A program made the position numbers and the translations under genes. A stretch of 64,000 nucleotides of DNA from Rhodovarius lipocyclicus (GTDB lineage: Bacteria; Pseudomonadota; Alphaproteobacteria; Acetobacterales; Acetobacteraceae). Each line of letters starts with the position of its first letter. Position 1 is the first letter of the stretch. Where the stretch lies: contig NZ_JAAABL010000001.1 in the NCBI RefSeq assembly GCF_009900765.1, positions 186,001 to 250,000 on the forward strand. Direction: 5' to 3'. This document shows positions 16,519-26,197 of this stretch, one piece after another. The notes beneath the pieces are model-generated. The model had not been told where the DNA came from, did not search any database, and was given only the letters and a program-made list of their open reading frames with translations.

Positions 16519-17334
16519 TTGCGCATTCTGTTCCTGGGCGATGTGGTGGGCCGGTCCGGCCGGGATGCGCTGACCGCGCAATTGCCGGAACTGAAATCCA
16601 GGCTGCGCGCCGACCTGGTGGTGGTGAACGGCGAGAACGCCAGCCACGGCTTCGGCCTGGCGCCCGAGATGGCGCGCGCCTTCTTCACCGCCGGCGCCGA
16701 TGTCGTCTCGCTGGGCAACCACAGCTGGGACCGCAAGGAAATCATCCCCTGGATCGACCAGGAGCCCCGGGTGATCCGCCCCGCCAACTATCCGCCCGGC
16801 ACCCCGGGCAAGGGCAGCTTCGTCGCCGTGCTGGGCGATGGCCGCAAGGCCCTGGTAGTGAACGTTCTGGGCCGGCTGTTCATGGAGCCGGTGGACGACC
16901 CCTTCCGCGCCGTGCAGGCCGAGGTGCAGGCCCACCCGCTGGGCAAATCCGTGCAGGCGGCCATCATCGATGTGCATGCCGAGGCCAGCAGCGAGAAGGC
17001 CGCCATGGGCCACAGCTTCGACGGGCTGGTCAGCCTGGTGGTGGGCACCCACACCCACACCCCCACCGCCGACCACCAGATCCTGGCCGGCGGCACCGCC
17101 TACATGACCGATGCGGGCATGTGCGGCGACTATGACAGCGTGATCGGCATGCAGAAGGGCGCCGCCTCCCTGCGGTTCTGGCGCAAGGTGCCGACCGAGA
17201 AGCTGGCCCCCGCCGAGGGCGATGCCACGCTGTGCGGCATCTTCGTCGTCACGGACGACACGACGGGGCTTGCCACCGGCGTGGCACCGCTGCGCCTGGG
17301 CGGGCGGCTGTCGCAGGCCATGCCCACGATCTGA
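16519..17334 (+). CDS. TIGR00282/YmdB family metallophosphoesterase
   Basis: Calcineurin-like phosphoesterase of 271 aa. It starts MRILFLGDVVGRSGRDAL, with the metal-binding Asp in the GDVVGR loop. VVVNGENASHGFG carries the Asn/Glu ligands, SLGNHSWDRKE the catalytic His, IIDVHAEASSEK the next His and GTHTHTPTADHQIL the final His pair. Bacillus YmdB of this family hydrolyses 2',3'- and 3',5'-cyclic nucleotides. The start is TTG 16519 with a G-rich stretch upstream, unusual but the only start that gives the full motif. It converges with the MHYT-GGDEF-EAL gene, stop codon to stop codon. Confidence 0.9.
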   Translation: MRILFLGDVVGRSGRDALTAQLPELKSRLRADLVVVNGENASHGFGLAPEMARAFFTAGADVVSLGNHSWDRKEIIPWIDQEPRVIRPANYPPGTPGKGSFVAVLGDGRKALVVNVLGRLFMEPVDDPFRAVQAEVQAHPLGKSVQAAIIDVHAEASSEKAAMGHSFDGLVSLVVGTHTHTPTADHQILAGGTAYMTDAGMCGDYDSVIGMQKGAASLRFWRKVPTEKLAPAEGDATLCGIFVVTDDTTGLATGVAPLRLGGRLSQAMPTI

Positions 17335-19641
17335 TCAGCCGGCGGCCATCCGTAACTCCGGCTGCGCCGGAGACTGGTCGGCCATCGGCGCCGGGCGGCC
17401 GAGCAGGAAGCCCTGCACCTCCGCGCAGCCTTCCTGGCGCAGGAATTCCAGTTGCTCGGCGGTTTCCACCCCCTCGGCGAGCACATGGATGTTCAGGCTT
17501 TCGCCCAGCGTCAGCACGGCGCGGATGATGGCGCGCGCGTCCGGGCTGCTCTCCAGCTCCGCCATGAAGGAGCGGTCGAGCTTGATCTTGTCGAACGGGA
17601 AGGCCCGCAGCGTGGACAGCGAGGAATAGCCCGTGCCGAAATCATCCATGGCGATGGACACGCCGAGCGCCTTCAGCTCCTGCAATAGGCGCGTGGTGCG
17701 CATGGGATCGCGGATCAGGGAGGTCTCGGTGATTTCCAGCTCCAGCCGGGCGGGTGCGAGACCGGAATCGGCCAGGGCCCGGGCCACGGCGCGCGGCAGG
17801 TCGGGCACCAGCTGCACGGCGGACAGGTTCACCGCGATCCGGTAGGGAATGGGCCAGCGCGCGGCCTCGCGGCAGGCCTCCCGCAGCACCCAGTCGCCGA
17901 TGGGCAGGATCAGCCCGGTCTCCTCGGCCATCGGGATGAATTCGCTGGGTGGGATCGCGCCACGCTCGGGGTGCTGCCAGCGCAGCAGCACTTCATACCC
18001 GTTGATGGCGCCGGTGCTGATTTCCACCTGGGGCTGGTAGTGCAGACGGAACTGGCGCCGGGCCAGGGCCTCACGCAGCTCCTGCATGGTCTGGCGGCGA
18101 GCGCGCACCGCCTGGTCCATCGTCTCCTCATAGAAGCAGACGCGCTTGGCCGGGTTGCCCTTGGCCCGGTACATGGCCAGATCGGCGTTGTTCATCAGGG
18201 TGCTGGTGGTGCGCGCATCCTGCGGCATCAGCGCGATGCCGATGCTGCCGCCGCACACCACCTCCGTATGGCCGATCGAGACGGGGGTGTTCAGCTGGCG
18301 GTGCAGGCGCTGGGCGAATTCCTCCGCCTCCGCGCTGCCGGCCACGGGGGCGAGGGCCACGAACTCATCGCCGCCCATGCGGGCCAGGAATTCCTCGCCC
18401 TGCAGCGCCTGGCGCATGCGCAGGGACAGGGTCTTCAGCACCGTGTCGCCGGCGGCGTGGCCGTGCAGGTCGTTTACCTCCTTGAAGCGGTCCAGGTCGA
18501 TGGCCAGCAGGGCCAGTTGCTCCGTGGTGCTCAGGGCCGCGGCGGCGGCCTCGATCCTTTCCAGGAAGGAGGCGCGGTTGGGCAGGCCCGTCAGGCTGTC
18601 GTTTCGGGCCAGATGGGCGATGCGCCGTTCCTGCGCCAGGCGCGGCCGCACATCGCGGATGGCATGGATCAGCAGCCCATCCTCCTGGCGGGAGGCGAGT
18701 TCCACCGGAAAGGGCTTGCCGCCCCGGGGCTGGGCCATGCTGCGCAGCAACGTGCCGGGCGGGATCTCACCCTTGTGCTCCAGATAGCCATGCAAGGGGG
18801 TGCCCAGCAGGGCCTCACGCGGGGTTTCCAGCAGGGCGGCCAGGGCGGCGTTGGCCTCCAGAATGCGGCCACCGCGCTCCACCGCCATGCCGTCCACGGC
18901 ACCTTCCACCAGGGCGCGCAGGCGGCGCTCGGCGCGGAAGCGCGCATCCCGGTCCAGCAGATAGCTGGCGACCCCCGTACCCAGCATCAGGAAACCCACG
19001 GCGGCAACACCCAGGGCCAGCACCGTTGTCGTGTCCTGGCCACCATGTCCGCCCTCGGCGGGGGCGAGAGGAATGATCTCCAGCGCCGCCATGCCGGTGA
19101 AGTGCAGCGCCACGATGGCCAGCACCAGCAGGGCCGTCGCGGCCAGCCTACCGCCTTGGGCCGCCACCTGGAACGCCGCCGCCGCGAACACGGAGGACGC
19201 GATGACCGACGCCACCACATAGGGCACCGACCACAGCACTACCCCCTGCACGCCGAAGGCCATCATGCCGGTGTAGTGCATCAGGGTGATGGCGCCGCCG
19301 AAGACCGCGCCGCCCAGCAGCGGCCCCTGCCGGACGGCCAGCAGCAGGCCCAGCCCCGCCCCCAGCACCGCCACCGCGAAGGAAGCCGCCGTCAGCAGGG
19401 GTTCATAGGAGACGGCGGGCCCCGGCCGATAGGCCAGCATCGCCACGAAATGGGTACACCAGATGGTGGAGCCGGCCGCCACCGCGGCCAGGAACAGCCA
19501 AGCGGGCCTGGCTGGCCTCTCGGCGTCGCGGGTCTGCAGGAACAGGCGGATGGTGACGAGCGATCCCAGCCCGCACATCAGCGCCGCCAAGCCGACCAGC
19601 CACAGGTCGTGCTCCTGCACTAGGCAGGTGATGATACGCAT
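17335..19641 (-). CDS. MHYT-PAS-GGDEF-EAL cyclic-di-GMP signalling protein
   Basis: Bifunctional-looking c-di-GMP enzyme, 768 aa. An N-terminal seven-helix MHYT sensor (~1-225) carries three motif copies ([20 protein letters not shown]), thought to bind a metal and sense O2, CO or NO. A PAS-like segment (~235-350) follows. The cyclase has an intact GGDEF at residues 423-427 but no RxxD inhibitory site. The EAL-type phosphodiesterase (EVL at ~550) keeps [29 protein letters not shown] and the late AEGVET glutamate, so both activities are possible. I use ATG 19641 because GGAG lies nine bases upstream and the MHYT domain starts there. Confidence 0.93.
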   Translation of the reverse strand: MRIITCLVQEHDLWLVGLAALMCGLGSLVTIRLFLQTRDAERPARPAWLFLAAVAAGSTIWCTHFVAMLAYRPGPAVSYEPLLTAASFAVAVLGAGLGLLLAVRQGPLLGGAVFGGAITLMHYTGMMAFGVQGVVLWSVPYVVASVIASSVFAAAAFQVAAQGGRLAATALLVLAIVALHFTGMAALEIIPLAPAEGGHGGQDTTTVLALGVAAVGFLMLGTGVASYLLDRDARFRAERRLRALVEGAVDGMAVERGGRILEANAALAALLETPREALLGTPLHGYLEHKGEIPPGTLLRSMAQPRGGKPFPVELASRQEDGLLIHAIRDVRPRLAQERRIAHLARNDSLTGLPNRASFLERIEAAAAALSTTEQLALLAIDLDRFKEVNDLHGHAAGDTVLKTLSLRMRQALQGEEFLARMGGDEFVALAPVAGSAEAEEFAQRLHRQLNTPVSIGHTEVVCGGSIGIALMPQDARTTSTLMNNADLAMYRAKGNPAKRVCFYEETMDQAVRARRQTMQELREALARRQFRLHYQPQVEISTGAINGYEVLLRWQHPERGAIPPSEFIPMAEETGLILPIGDWVLREACREAARWPIPYRIAVNLSAVQLVPDLPRAVARALADSGLAPARLELEITETSLIRDPMRTTRLLQELKALGVSIAMDDFGTGYSSLSTLRAFPFDKIKLDRSFMAELESSPDARAIIRAVLTLGESLNIHVLAEGVETAEQLEFLRQEGCAEVQGFLLGRPAPMADQSPAQPELRMAAG

Positions 19642-19766
19642 AGAAGGAAACTCCGGCCCCACCGGACAGGACTGAGCACATTAGCCCACCCGGTGCCACA
19701 CAACCGGAATCACATCTACGCGCGCCGGATTGACGCCCGGTGAACGGCCACCGGGCGCCAGCCGCG

Positions 19767-20795
19767 TCAGCGCATCGGCAGGGCGTAGAGCAGCCCGCCC
19801 TGGGTCCACAGGCGGTTCGGCCCGCGTGGCAGGTTCACCGGCGTGCGCTCGCCCATGTGGCGCTCATAGATCTCGCCGTAATTGCCCAGGGCGCGGATGA
19901 CATTATAGGCCCAGTTGCGATCCAGCTTGATGCTCTCGCCCAGCTCCGGCGTCACGCCCAGCAGGCGGCGGGTGTTGGCGTTGGTGCTGGTGGCGCGCAT
20001 CTGCTCGGCATTGGCGGCGGTCACGCCCTGCTCCTCGGCTTCGATCAGCGCGGTGGTGTACCAGCGCACAACGTCGAACCAGTCGTCGTCGCCACGGCGG
20101 ATATAGGCGGCGTAGGGCTCCTTGCTGAAGCGCTCGTCCAGGATCACCCAGTCACGCGGGTTGGGCATCACGGAACGGGTCGCGGCCAGCTGGGAGGCAT
20201 CGGTGCCGAAGGCATCGCAGCGGCCCGATTGCAGCGCCGGGATGATCTGGTCCAGACGCTCGAACAGCACGGGGCGGAACGGCACGTTGACGGAGCGGAA
20301 GTAGTCCGCCGTCACCTGCTCATTCGTCGTGCCCTGCGTCAGGCAGATCGTCGCGTCGCGCAGTTCCCGCGCCTGACGAATGCCGCTGTCGGCGCGCACG
20401 ATGAAGCCATGGCCATCGTAGAAATAGGTGGTGACATGGCGCAGGCCCAGCGTGGTGTCGCGCAGCATGGTCTGGGTCGAGGTGCGGAACAGCACATCCA
20501 CCTCACCCGAGCCCAGCGCCGTAAAGCGCGTGGAGGAGGACAGCGGCGAGAAGCGCACCTTGGTGGGGTCGTTGAAGATCGCCACCGCCAGACCACGGCA
20601 CAGGTCCGCGTCCAACCCCTGCCACACGCCCCGGCTGTCCGGCTGGGCGAAGCCCGCCACGCCGGTGGGAATGCCGCAGACCAACTGGCCGCGCTGGCGG
20701 ATGGCATCGAGGGTCGGCCCCGCCGAGGCGGGGGCAACCATACCGAACAGCGCGCAAACCGCAGCGCCGGCAGCCATGAGGCTCCGTTTGATCAT
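19767..20795 (-). CDS. Amino-acid ABC transporter substrate-binding protein (AapJ-like), paralog 1
   Basis: Periplasmic binding protein of 342 aa. The signal peptide is MIKRSLMAAGAAVCALFGMVAPASA. The general amino-acid receptor blocks are GQLVCGIPTGVAGFAQPDSRG, GLDADLCRGLAVAIF, the FTALGSGEVDVL strand and the DGHGF / QGTTNEQ region. The start at 20795 is set by GGGAGATATTC just upstream. The C-terminus ends with RLWTQGGLLYALPMR, nearly repeated in the neighbouring paralog. The membrane permeases and ATPase (aapQMP-like) are absent from both sides, so it must use a remote transporter or have another role. Confidence 0.9.
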   Translation of the reverse strand: MIKRSLMAAGAAVCALFGMVAPASAGPTLDAIRQRGQLVCGIPTGVAGFAQPDSRGVWQGLDADLCRGLAVAIFNDPTKVRFSPLSSSTRFTALGSGEVDVLFRTSTQTMLRDTTLGLRHVTTYFYDGHGFIVRADSGIRQARELRDATICLTQGTTNEQVTADYFRSVNVPFRPVLFERLDQIIPALQSGRCDAFGTDASQLAATRSVMPNPRDWVILDERFSKEPYAAYIRRGDDDWFDVVRWYTTALIEAEEQGVTAANAEQMRATSTNANTRRLLGVTPELGESIKLDRNWAYNVIRALGNYGEIYERHMGERTPVNLPRGPNRLWTQGGLLYALPMR

Positions 20796-20987
20796 GAATA
20801 TCTCCCTGTTGTTCCAGTCTCGACCACGAGCCGGCGTTTTCCCGCGAGTAGTGAAGGCGGGCGCGGTGGGGCGGGTCAAGCCTTGTGGCATGTCCCGCCC
20901 GTGAAGTTCCTGCCTCCCGGCCCATGCTTCAGCACCGGGAAGCGGTTTTCTGCCAAAAGAAGATGCGTTTTCTTCTTTGTCAGGCAA

Positions 20988-22004
20988 TCAACGGAAGGGC
21001 GGCGCGTAGAGCAAGCCGCCCCGGGTCCAGATCTCGTTCTGGCCGCGCGGCATGGCCACCGCCGTGGCGGGGCCGAAATGGCGCTCATACAGTTCGCCGT
21101 AATTGCCGATGGCGCGGATGGCGTTGTAGGCCCAGTTCGGGTCCAGCCGCAGCGCCTGGCCCACCTCGGGCAAGGCTCCCAACAGGCGGCGGACATTGGC
21201 GTCCGTGCTGCTGGCGCGCATCTGCTCGGCATTGGCGGCGGTCACGCCCTGCTCCTCCGCCTCGATCAGCGCGAAGGTGAACCAGCGCACGATGTCGAAC
21301 CAGTTCTCGTCGCCGCGCCGGGTGACGATGGTGTAGGGCTCCTTGCTGAAGCGCTCGGGCAGGATCACCCAATCGTCGGGCTTGGTCAGGCCCGCGCGGG
21401 CGGCGGCCAGGCCCGAGGCATCCATGCCATAGGCATCGCAGCGGCCGGATTCGAGCGCGCGCACCACCTGGTCCTGCTCGGCGAACAGCACCGGGCTGAT
21501 CTGCAGGTTCAGGCCGCGGAAGTATTCGGTGGTGATCTGCTCGTTGGTGGTGCCCTGCAGGATGCAGATGCTGGCCCCCGCCAGATCGCGCACGCGCTGC
21601 GCGTTGACGCTGCGCCGGACCATGAAGCCATGGCCGTCGTAGAAGTAGTTGGTGGTGAAGCGGATGCCCAGCGTGGTGTCGCGCAGCACTGTGTGGGTGC
21701 TGGTCAGCGTCAGCACATCCACCTCGCCGGCGCCGAGCGCCGTGAAGCGGGTGGCGAAGGTCAGCGGCACGAAGCGCACCTTGGTGGCGTCGCCGAAGAT
21801 GGCCGCCGCCATGCCCCGGCACAGGTCGGCCACCATGCCCACCCACTGCCCGCGCGAATCAATGGTGGCGAAGCCCGGGGTGGTGGTGTTCACCCCGCAA
21901 TTCAGCGTGCCGCGCGCGCGGACCGCATCCAGCGTGTTCTGCGCGCGCGCGGGCGCCGCCAGCAGCCCCAGGCCCAACGCGGCCATAGCCAGTATCCTGA
22001 GCAT
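20988..22004 (-). CDS. Amino-acid ABC transporter substrate-binding protein (AapJ-like), paralog 2
   Basis: Periplasmic binding protein of 338 aa with signal peptide MLRILAMAALGLGLLAAPARA, set by GGGAG upstream of ATG 22004. It is closely similar over its full length to the gene at 19767-20795: both share DLCRG, FTALGxGEVDVL, YFYDGHGF, QGTTNEQ, SGRCDA, FSKEPY and the block EEQGVTAANAEQMRA. This is a tandem duplication with clear divergence, including around the ligand pocket (NTTTPGF here versus PTGVAGF). No permease or ATPase is adjacent. It lies upstream of the paralog on the same strand, with a 192-base spacer. Confidence 0.9.
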   Translation of the reverse strand: MLRILAMAALGLGLLAAPARAQNTLDAVRARGTLNCGVNTTTPGFATIDSRGQWVGMVADLCRGMAAAIFGDATKVRFVPLTFATRFTALGAGEVDVLTLTSTHTVLRDTTLGIRFTTNYFYDGHGFMVRRSVNAQRVRDLAGASICILQGTTNEQITTEYFRGLNLQISPVLFAEQDQVVRALESGRCDAYGMDASGLAAARAGLTKPDDWVILPERFSKEPYTIVTRRGDENWFDIVRWFTFALIEAEEQGVTAANAEQMRASSTDANVRRLLGALPEVGQALRLDPNWAYNAIRAIGNYGELYERHFGPATAVAMPRGQNEIWTRGGLLYAPPFR

Positions 22005-22064
22005 TCTTCCGTCTCCCGATTCCGCCCGCAGCATCACGAGCGTTCGGGGAAGCAGCAAGCGGAA

Positions 22065-23645
22065 TCAGGCGGCCAGGATCATGTCCGACGCCTTCTCCCC
22101 GATCATGATCGAGGCGGCGTTGGTGTTGCCGTTGATATGCATTGGCATGATGGAGGCATCGGCCACCCGCAGCCCGCCCAGCCCCCGCACCCGCAGTTGC
22201 GGGTCCACCACGCTGGCCTCGTCGCCGCCCATCCGGCAGGTGCCGATGAAATGATGGGTGGTGCTGGCGATCTCGCGGATGCTGGCGATCAGCCCCGCAT
22301 CGTCCACGACCCCCGGCCCTGGTAGCAACTCCTCGGAGACCAGACGCCGGATCGCGGGGTTTTCCATCAGCGCGCGGATACGCTTCACACCGCGCAGCAG
22401 CACCGTCAGGTCATGCGGGTCACTGAGGTAGCGCGGGCGGATGACCGGCGCCTCGGCCAGATCGCGGGAACGCAGCGTGACCTCGCCCGTGCTGGCCGGG
22501 CGGCCCTGGCGCACGGTCAGGGTGAAGCCCTCCCGCGTCGGCAGGTTGCCCACATCGGGCATCAGCCCGATCGCCATGCCCAGCTGCATGTCGGGCACTT
22601 CCATCCCCAGCTCGGAGGCGAAGAACCCGCCGGTGGAGAACGGCGTGTTGGTCAGGATGCCCTTGCGGCGGAACAGGAATTGCAGCACCGCCCAGGCCCC
22701 GCGCAGCGGCCGCGTGTGGGCATAGGCCGTGACCGGCCCGATGCAGGCATAGCCCAGCCGGTAGGAGAGATGATCCTGCAGGTTCCGCCCCACCGAGGGG
22801 CGGTCCAGCAGGGGCTCGATCCCCAGCTCCCGCAGGGCCCGCGCATCGCCGATACCCGACAGCATCAGCAGCTTGGGCGAGTTGAACACGCCGGCGCTCA
22901 CCACCGTCTCCCGCACCGCGCGGATGTCGATGGCGCGCTCGCCCTGGCGCACCCGCGCGCCGGTGCAGCGCAGCCCGTCGAAGGTCAGGGTCTCGGCCTC
23001 GGCGCGGGTCAGGATAGTCAGGTTCGGGCGGGACCGCGCGCTGTCGAGAAAGGCGCGCGCCGTGCTCCAGCGCAGGCCGTCGCGGGTGGTGGTGTCGTAA
23101 TGGCCGAAGCCTTCCTGGCTCTCGCCGTTGAAATCGACGGGCGCGCGGAAACCCTCGGCGCGGGCGGCCTCCAGGAAGGCCTCGCAGACCGGCGGCACCG
23201 GGCGGCCCAGCGTGACCGTCAGCGGCCCGTCGCCGCCGTGATACGTGTCGGCGCCGCGTTCATTGGCCTCCGACTTGCGGAAATAAGGCAGCACATCGTC
23301 ATAGCTCCAGCCCACGCAGCCGGCCTGGCGCCAGTAATCGTAATCGCGCGCATGGCCGCGGATGTAGATCATGCCGTTGATGCTGCTGGAGCCCCCCAGC
23401 ACCTTGCCGCGCGCGCAGAAGATGCGGCGGTCGTTCAGCTCGGGCTCCGGCTCGCTGAAATAGTTCCAGTTGTGCTGCGGCGCCTTCACGTTGCGGGCGA
23501 CCGCGCCGGGGATGCGCAGCAGCGGGTCGCGGTCCGGCCCGCCGGCCTCCAGCAGCACTACGCGGTGGGCGGGGTTGGCCGATAGCCGGTTGGCCAGCAC
23601 CGCCCCCGCCGAACCGGCACCGATCACCAGAAAATCGCACTCCAT
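22065..23645 (-). CDS. GMC family FAD-dependent oxidoreductase (choline-dehydrogenase-like)
   Basis: 526 aa, the normal size for the glucose-methanol-choline group. The N-terminus has the FAD dinucleotide motif VIGAGSAGAVLANRLS. GMC signature 1 is seen in KVLGGSSSINGMIYIRGH and the second in GVFNSPKLLMLSGIG. The active-site histidine lies in THHFIGTCRMGG and the partner Asn in NGNTNAASIMIGEKASDMI. It probably oxidises an alcohol to an aldehyde or beyond; the substrate is not predictable. The start at 23645 places the FAD motif at residue ~8, as usual; upstream ATGs add sequence without family character. Confidence 0.9.
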   Translation of the reverse strand: MECDFLVIGAGSAGAVLANRLSANPAHRVVLLEAGGPDRDPLLRIPGAVARNVKAPQHNWNYFSEPEPELNDRRIFCARGKVLGGSSSINGMIYIRGHARDYDYWRQAGCVGWSYDDVLPYFRKSEANERGADTYHGGDGPLTVTLGRPVPPVCEAFLEAARAEGFRAPVDFNGESQEGFGHYDTTTRDGLRWSTARAFLDSARSRPNLTILTRAEAETLTFDGLRCTGARVRQGERAIDIRAVRETVVSAGVFNSPKLLMLSGIGDARALRELGIEPLLDRPSVGRNLQDHLSYRLGYACIGPVTAYAHTRPLRGAWAVLQFLFRRKGILTNTPFSTGGFFASELGMEVPDMQLGMAIGLMPDVGNLPTREGFTLTVRQGRPASTGEVTLRSRDLAEAPVIRPRYLSDPHDLTVLLRGVKRIRALMENPAIRRLVSEELLPGPGVVDDAGLIASIREIASTTHHFIGTCRMGGDEASVVDPQLRVRGLGGLRVADASIMPMHINGNTNAASIMIGEKASDMILAA

Positions 23646-23743
23646 CCCACCGCTCCGTCCGTTGCCGCCATGATGCCCCTGCCCCGCCACGGCACAAGCA
23701 TGGGGCATGGCCCGAAGCGGCCGCGCCAGGATAGGCTGTGCCC

Positions 23744-24298
23744 ATGATCGAGACAGCACGCCTCAGGCTGCGCCCCTGGCGGGAGGAAGACCGCCCCGCC
23801 CTCGCCGCCATGAACGCCGACCCGCAGGTGATGCGCCATTTCCCCGCCACCCTGACCCGCGCGGAATCCGATGCATTCCTGGATGGCATGACCTTGCGCA
23901 TCGCCCGCGATGGCTATGGCTTCTGGGCAGTGGAGCGGCGGGAGGCCCCGGGCGTCATCGGGCTATGCGGGCTGGTGCGCATCCTGTGGCCCGCCATCCC
24001 CTGGGCCGATCCCGCCGACCCGCCGGTCGAGATCGGCTGGCGCTTCATGGCGGCGCATCAGCGCCAGGGCTATGCCGGGGAGGCCGCCCGGGCCGCGCTG
24101 GCCCATGGCTTCGGGCCGCTGGGCCTGAAGGAGATCGTGGCCTTCACCGTGCCCGCCAACGAACGGTCCTGGGGGTTGATGGAGAGGCTCGGCATGCGCG
24201 CCGATGGCCGGTTCCAGCACCCGCGCCTGGCCGAGGGCCACCCGCTGCGGGAACACCTGCTCTACCGCCTCAATGCCCCGCCGCGTCCGCCTGGATGA
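23744..24298 (+). CDS. GNAT family N-acetyltransferase (RimJ/RimL-like)
   Basis: 184 aa acetyltransferase. It opens IETARLRLRPWREED, the RimL-type first strand. It has EIGWRFMAAHQRQGYAGEAARAAL with the acetyl-CoA pyrophosphate loop RQGYAGEA, then FTVPANERSWGLMERLGM, typical of motif B. It acetylates an amine, either a protein N-terminus or a small molecule. ATG 23744 is used; a GTG six bases earlier is possible. The 3' end overlaps the convergent ABC ATPase gene by 29 bases. Confidence 0.87.
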   Translation: MIETARLRLRPWREEDRPALAAMNADPQVMRHFPATLTRAESDAFLDGMTLRIARDGYGFWAVERREAPGVIGLCGLVRILWPAIPWADPADPPVEIGWRFMAAHQRQGYAGEAARAALAHGFGPLGLKEIVAFTVPANERSWGLMERLGMRADGRFQHPRLAEGHPLREHLLYRLNAPPRPPG

Positions 24299-24962
24299 TG
24301 CGCCCATCCTCCATCGCCACGATGCGGTCGGCGATGTCCAGGATGCGCGGATCATGCGTCACCAGCAGGATGGGCGTGCCGCGCCGCCGCGCGAGGTCGG
24401 ACAGCAGGTGCACCACCTCCTGCCCCGAGGCGCGGTCAAGGGCGGCCGTCGGCTCATCGGCCAGCACCAGCCCGGGTTCGGCCACCAGCGCGCGGGCCAC
24501 CGCCACGCGCTGCCGCTGCCCGCCCGAAAGCTGGGACGGGCGCTTGTCCGCATGGTCGGCCAGGCCCACAGCCGCCAGCATCTCACCCGCGCGCTTCAGC
24601 CGGGCGGTGTCGTTCAGCCCGCCATGCAGTTCCAGCGCCATCGCCACATTCTGCCGCGCGGTCAGGAAGCCCAGCAGGTTGTGGTTCTGGAAGATGAAGC
24701 CGATGCGCCGGCGCAGCCGCACGCGATCCGCCTCTCCGGCGCCCAGCAATTCCTGGCCCAGCACCCGGCACTTGCCTTCCTGCATGCCGCGCAGCGCGCC
24801 GATCAGCGTCAGCAGCGTGGTCTTGCCGGAACCCGAAGGGCCGGTCAGCAGCACGATCTCCCCCGGCGCGACCGAGAGCGAGACATCCTTCAGCACCTGG
24901 CGGCGCAACTCGCCATCACCATAGCTGAAGGTGACGTTGGACAGGTCGAGCGGCGCTTCCAT
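24270..24962 (-). CDS. devA: ABC exporter ATP-binding protein, DevA/LolD type
   Basis: 230 aa ATPase of a MacB/DevA-type exporter. It has Walker A GPSGSGKTT, Q-loop FIFQNHNLLGFLTA, signature LSGGQRQRVAVARAL, Walker B LVLADEPTAALD and H-loop VTHDPR. The start at 24962 shares one base with the devC stop (TGATG). Gene order on this strand is tetR, devB (adaptor), devC (permease), devA, all coupled, so the three form an envelope exporter. Export substrate is unknown; cyanobacterial DevBCA exports glycolipids, others export lipids or drugs. Confidence 0.9.
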   Translation of the reverse strand: MEAPLDLSNVTFSYGDGELRRQVLKDVSLSVAPGEIVLLTGPSGSGKTTLLTLIGALRGMQEGKCRVLGQELLGAGEADRVRLRRRIGFIFQNHNLLGFLTARQNVAMALELHGGLNDTARLKRAGEMLAAVGLADHADKRPSQLSGGQRQRVAVARALVAEPGLVLADEPTAALDRASGQEVVHLLSDLARRRGTPILLVTHDPRILDIADRIVAMEDGRIIQADAAGH

Positions 24963-26197
24963 CAGAACATGTCCGCCGGGTTGGCATCGCGCAGCTTGCG
25001 CATGGCCAGCAGCCCCGCCGTGAAGCACATGCCGAAGATCAGCGCGAAGACGCCCACCGCGCGCTCCACCGGCATGCCCAGCGGCAGGAAGGTGCCCTTG
25101 GCCACCACGTCGTACAGGAACAGGGAGGTGACGAAGCCCGGGATGAAACCGATCACCGCCAGGATGATCGCCGCCCCCAGCACCACGCCCGACAGATACA
25201 GGTTGGAATACCCCATGGCCTTCAGCGTGGCGTATTCGCTGAGGTGCCCAGCGATATCGGCGAACAGGATCTGATAGACGATCACCATCCCCACCACGAG
25301 GCCCATCACCGAGCCGAACAGGAAGATGAAGCCGATCGGCGTGCCGTTCTCCCAATAGGCGCGCTCGGCGGCGACCAGTTCGGGGTGGGTCAGCACCAGC
25401 ACGTCATCGGGCAGCAGCGCCTGCAGCCGGGCCTGCACCGCGCCCAGATCGGCGCCGGGGCGCAGGCGCAGCGCCACCAGATCGGTCTGCGCCGGATCGC
25501 GGGAGAAGATGCGGCGGAAATTCACCTCGCTCATCACCGCATTGCCGTCCGCGCCGAAGCTGGGGCCGATGTCGATCATGCCCACCAGCTCGAACATCCG
25601 GGTGCCGATCTGCACCCGGAAGGGCCCATGGGCCGCGAACATCTCTCCCACCGGGCCGAATTCGGGGCGGGAGCGGTTGTCGAAGGCGAAGGTGTCGGGG
25701 CGGGTCAGCGCGGCGGTCAGCGGCGCCAGCCCCTCGAACCGCACGGCGTTCGCCGTCACGTCCAGGCCGATCACCTGCACCGTGCGCCGCCGGCCGCTCT
25801 CCGGGTTCCGCATGGAGGCCTGGGCCATGTAGATCGGCACCGCCTGCGCCACATCGGCATCGGCCAGCGCCTGCCAGGCGCGCGCACGGGGGATGTGCTC
25901 GGGGCGGAAGCTCGCCTCCGTCATCGGGTGCATCAGGAACAGGTCCGCGCGCATGGAGTTCAGCAGGTTGGTGGCGCTGTCGAACAGCGCGCCCTTGAAG
26001 CCCAGCTGCATGAAGACCAGCACGCAGGCGAACATCACGCCCGCCACCGCGGTCATCAGCCTGGCACGGTCGGAACGCAGCTGCCGCCAGGCCAAGCGTA
26101 GCGCCAGGCCCAGCGCATCCATGGCGCCGGCGCGCGGCCGGGCCGGATGGTCCGCGTCGGAAAGCGGCACTGGATCGGGCCGCCCGATATGATCCAT
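24962..26197 (-). CDS. devC: ABC exporter permease, DevC type
   Basis: 411 aa permease of the FtsX/MacB superfamily. A first helix lies at ~45-65, followed by a large periplasmic domain (~70-275) and three further helices in the last ~130 residues (VMGLVVGMVIVYQILF, VVLGAAIILAVIGFIPGF, AVGVFALIFGMCFTAGLLAM). The line EYATLKAMGYSN in the coupling region is characteristic of DevC. It overlaps devB by one base and devA by one base. A ~25-residue Pro-rich head before the first helix could mean the true start is the internal ATG of the AMDALGLALRLAWRQL segment. Confidence 0.9.
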   Translation of the reverse strand: MDHIGRPDPVPLSDADHPARPRAGAMDALGLALRLAWRQLRSDRARLMTAVAGVMFACVLVFMQLGFKGALFDSATNLLNSMRADLFLMHPMTEASFRPEHIPRARAWQALADADVAQAVPIYMAQASMRNPESGRRRTVQVIGLDVTANAVRFEGLAPLTAALTRPDTFAFDNRSRPEFGPVGEMFAAHGPFRVQIGTRMFELVGMIDIGPSFGADGNAVMSEVNFRRIFSRDPAQTDLVALRLRPGADLGAVQARLQALLPDDVLVLTHPELVAAERAYWENGTPIGFIFLFGSVMGLVVGMVIVYQILFADIAGHLSEYATLKAMGYSNLYLSGVVLGAAIILAVIGFIPGFVTSLFLYDVVAKGTFLPLGMPVERAVGVFALIFGMCFTAGLLAMRKLRDANPADMF

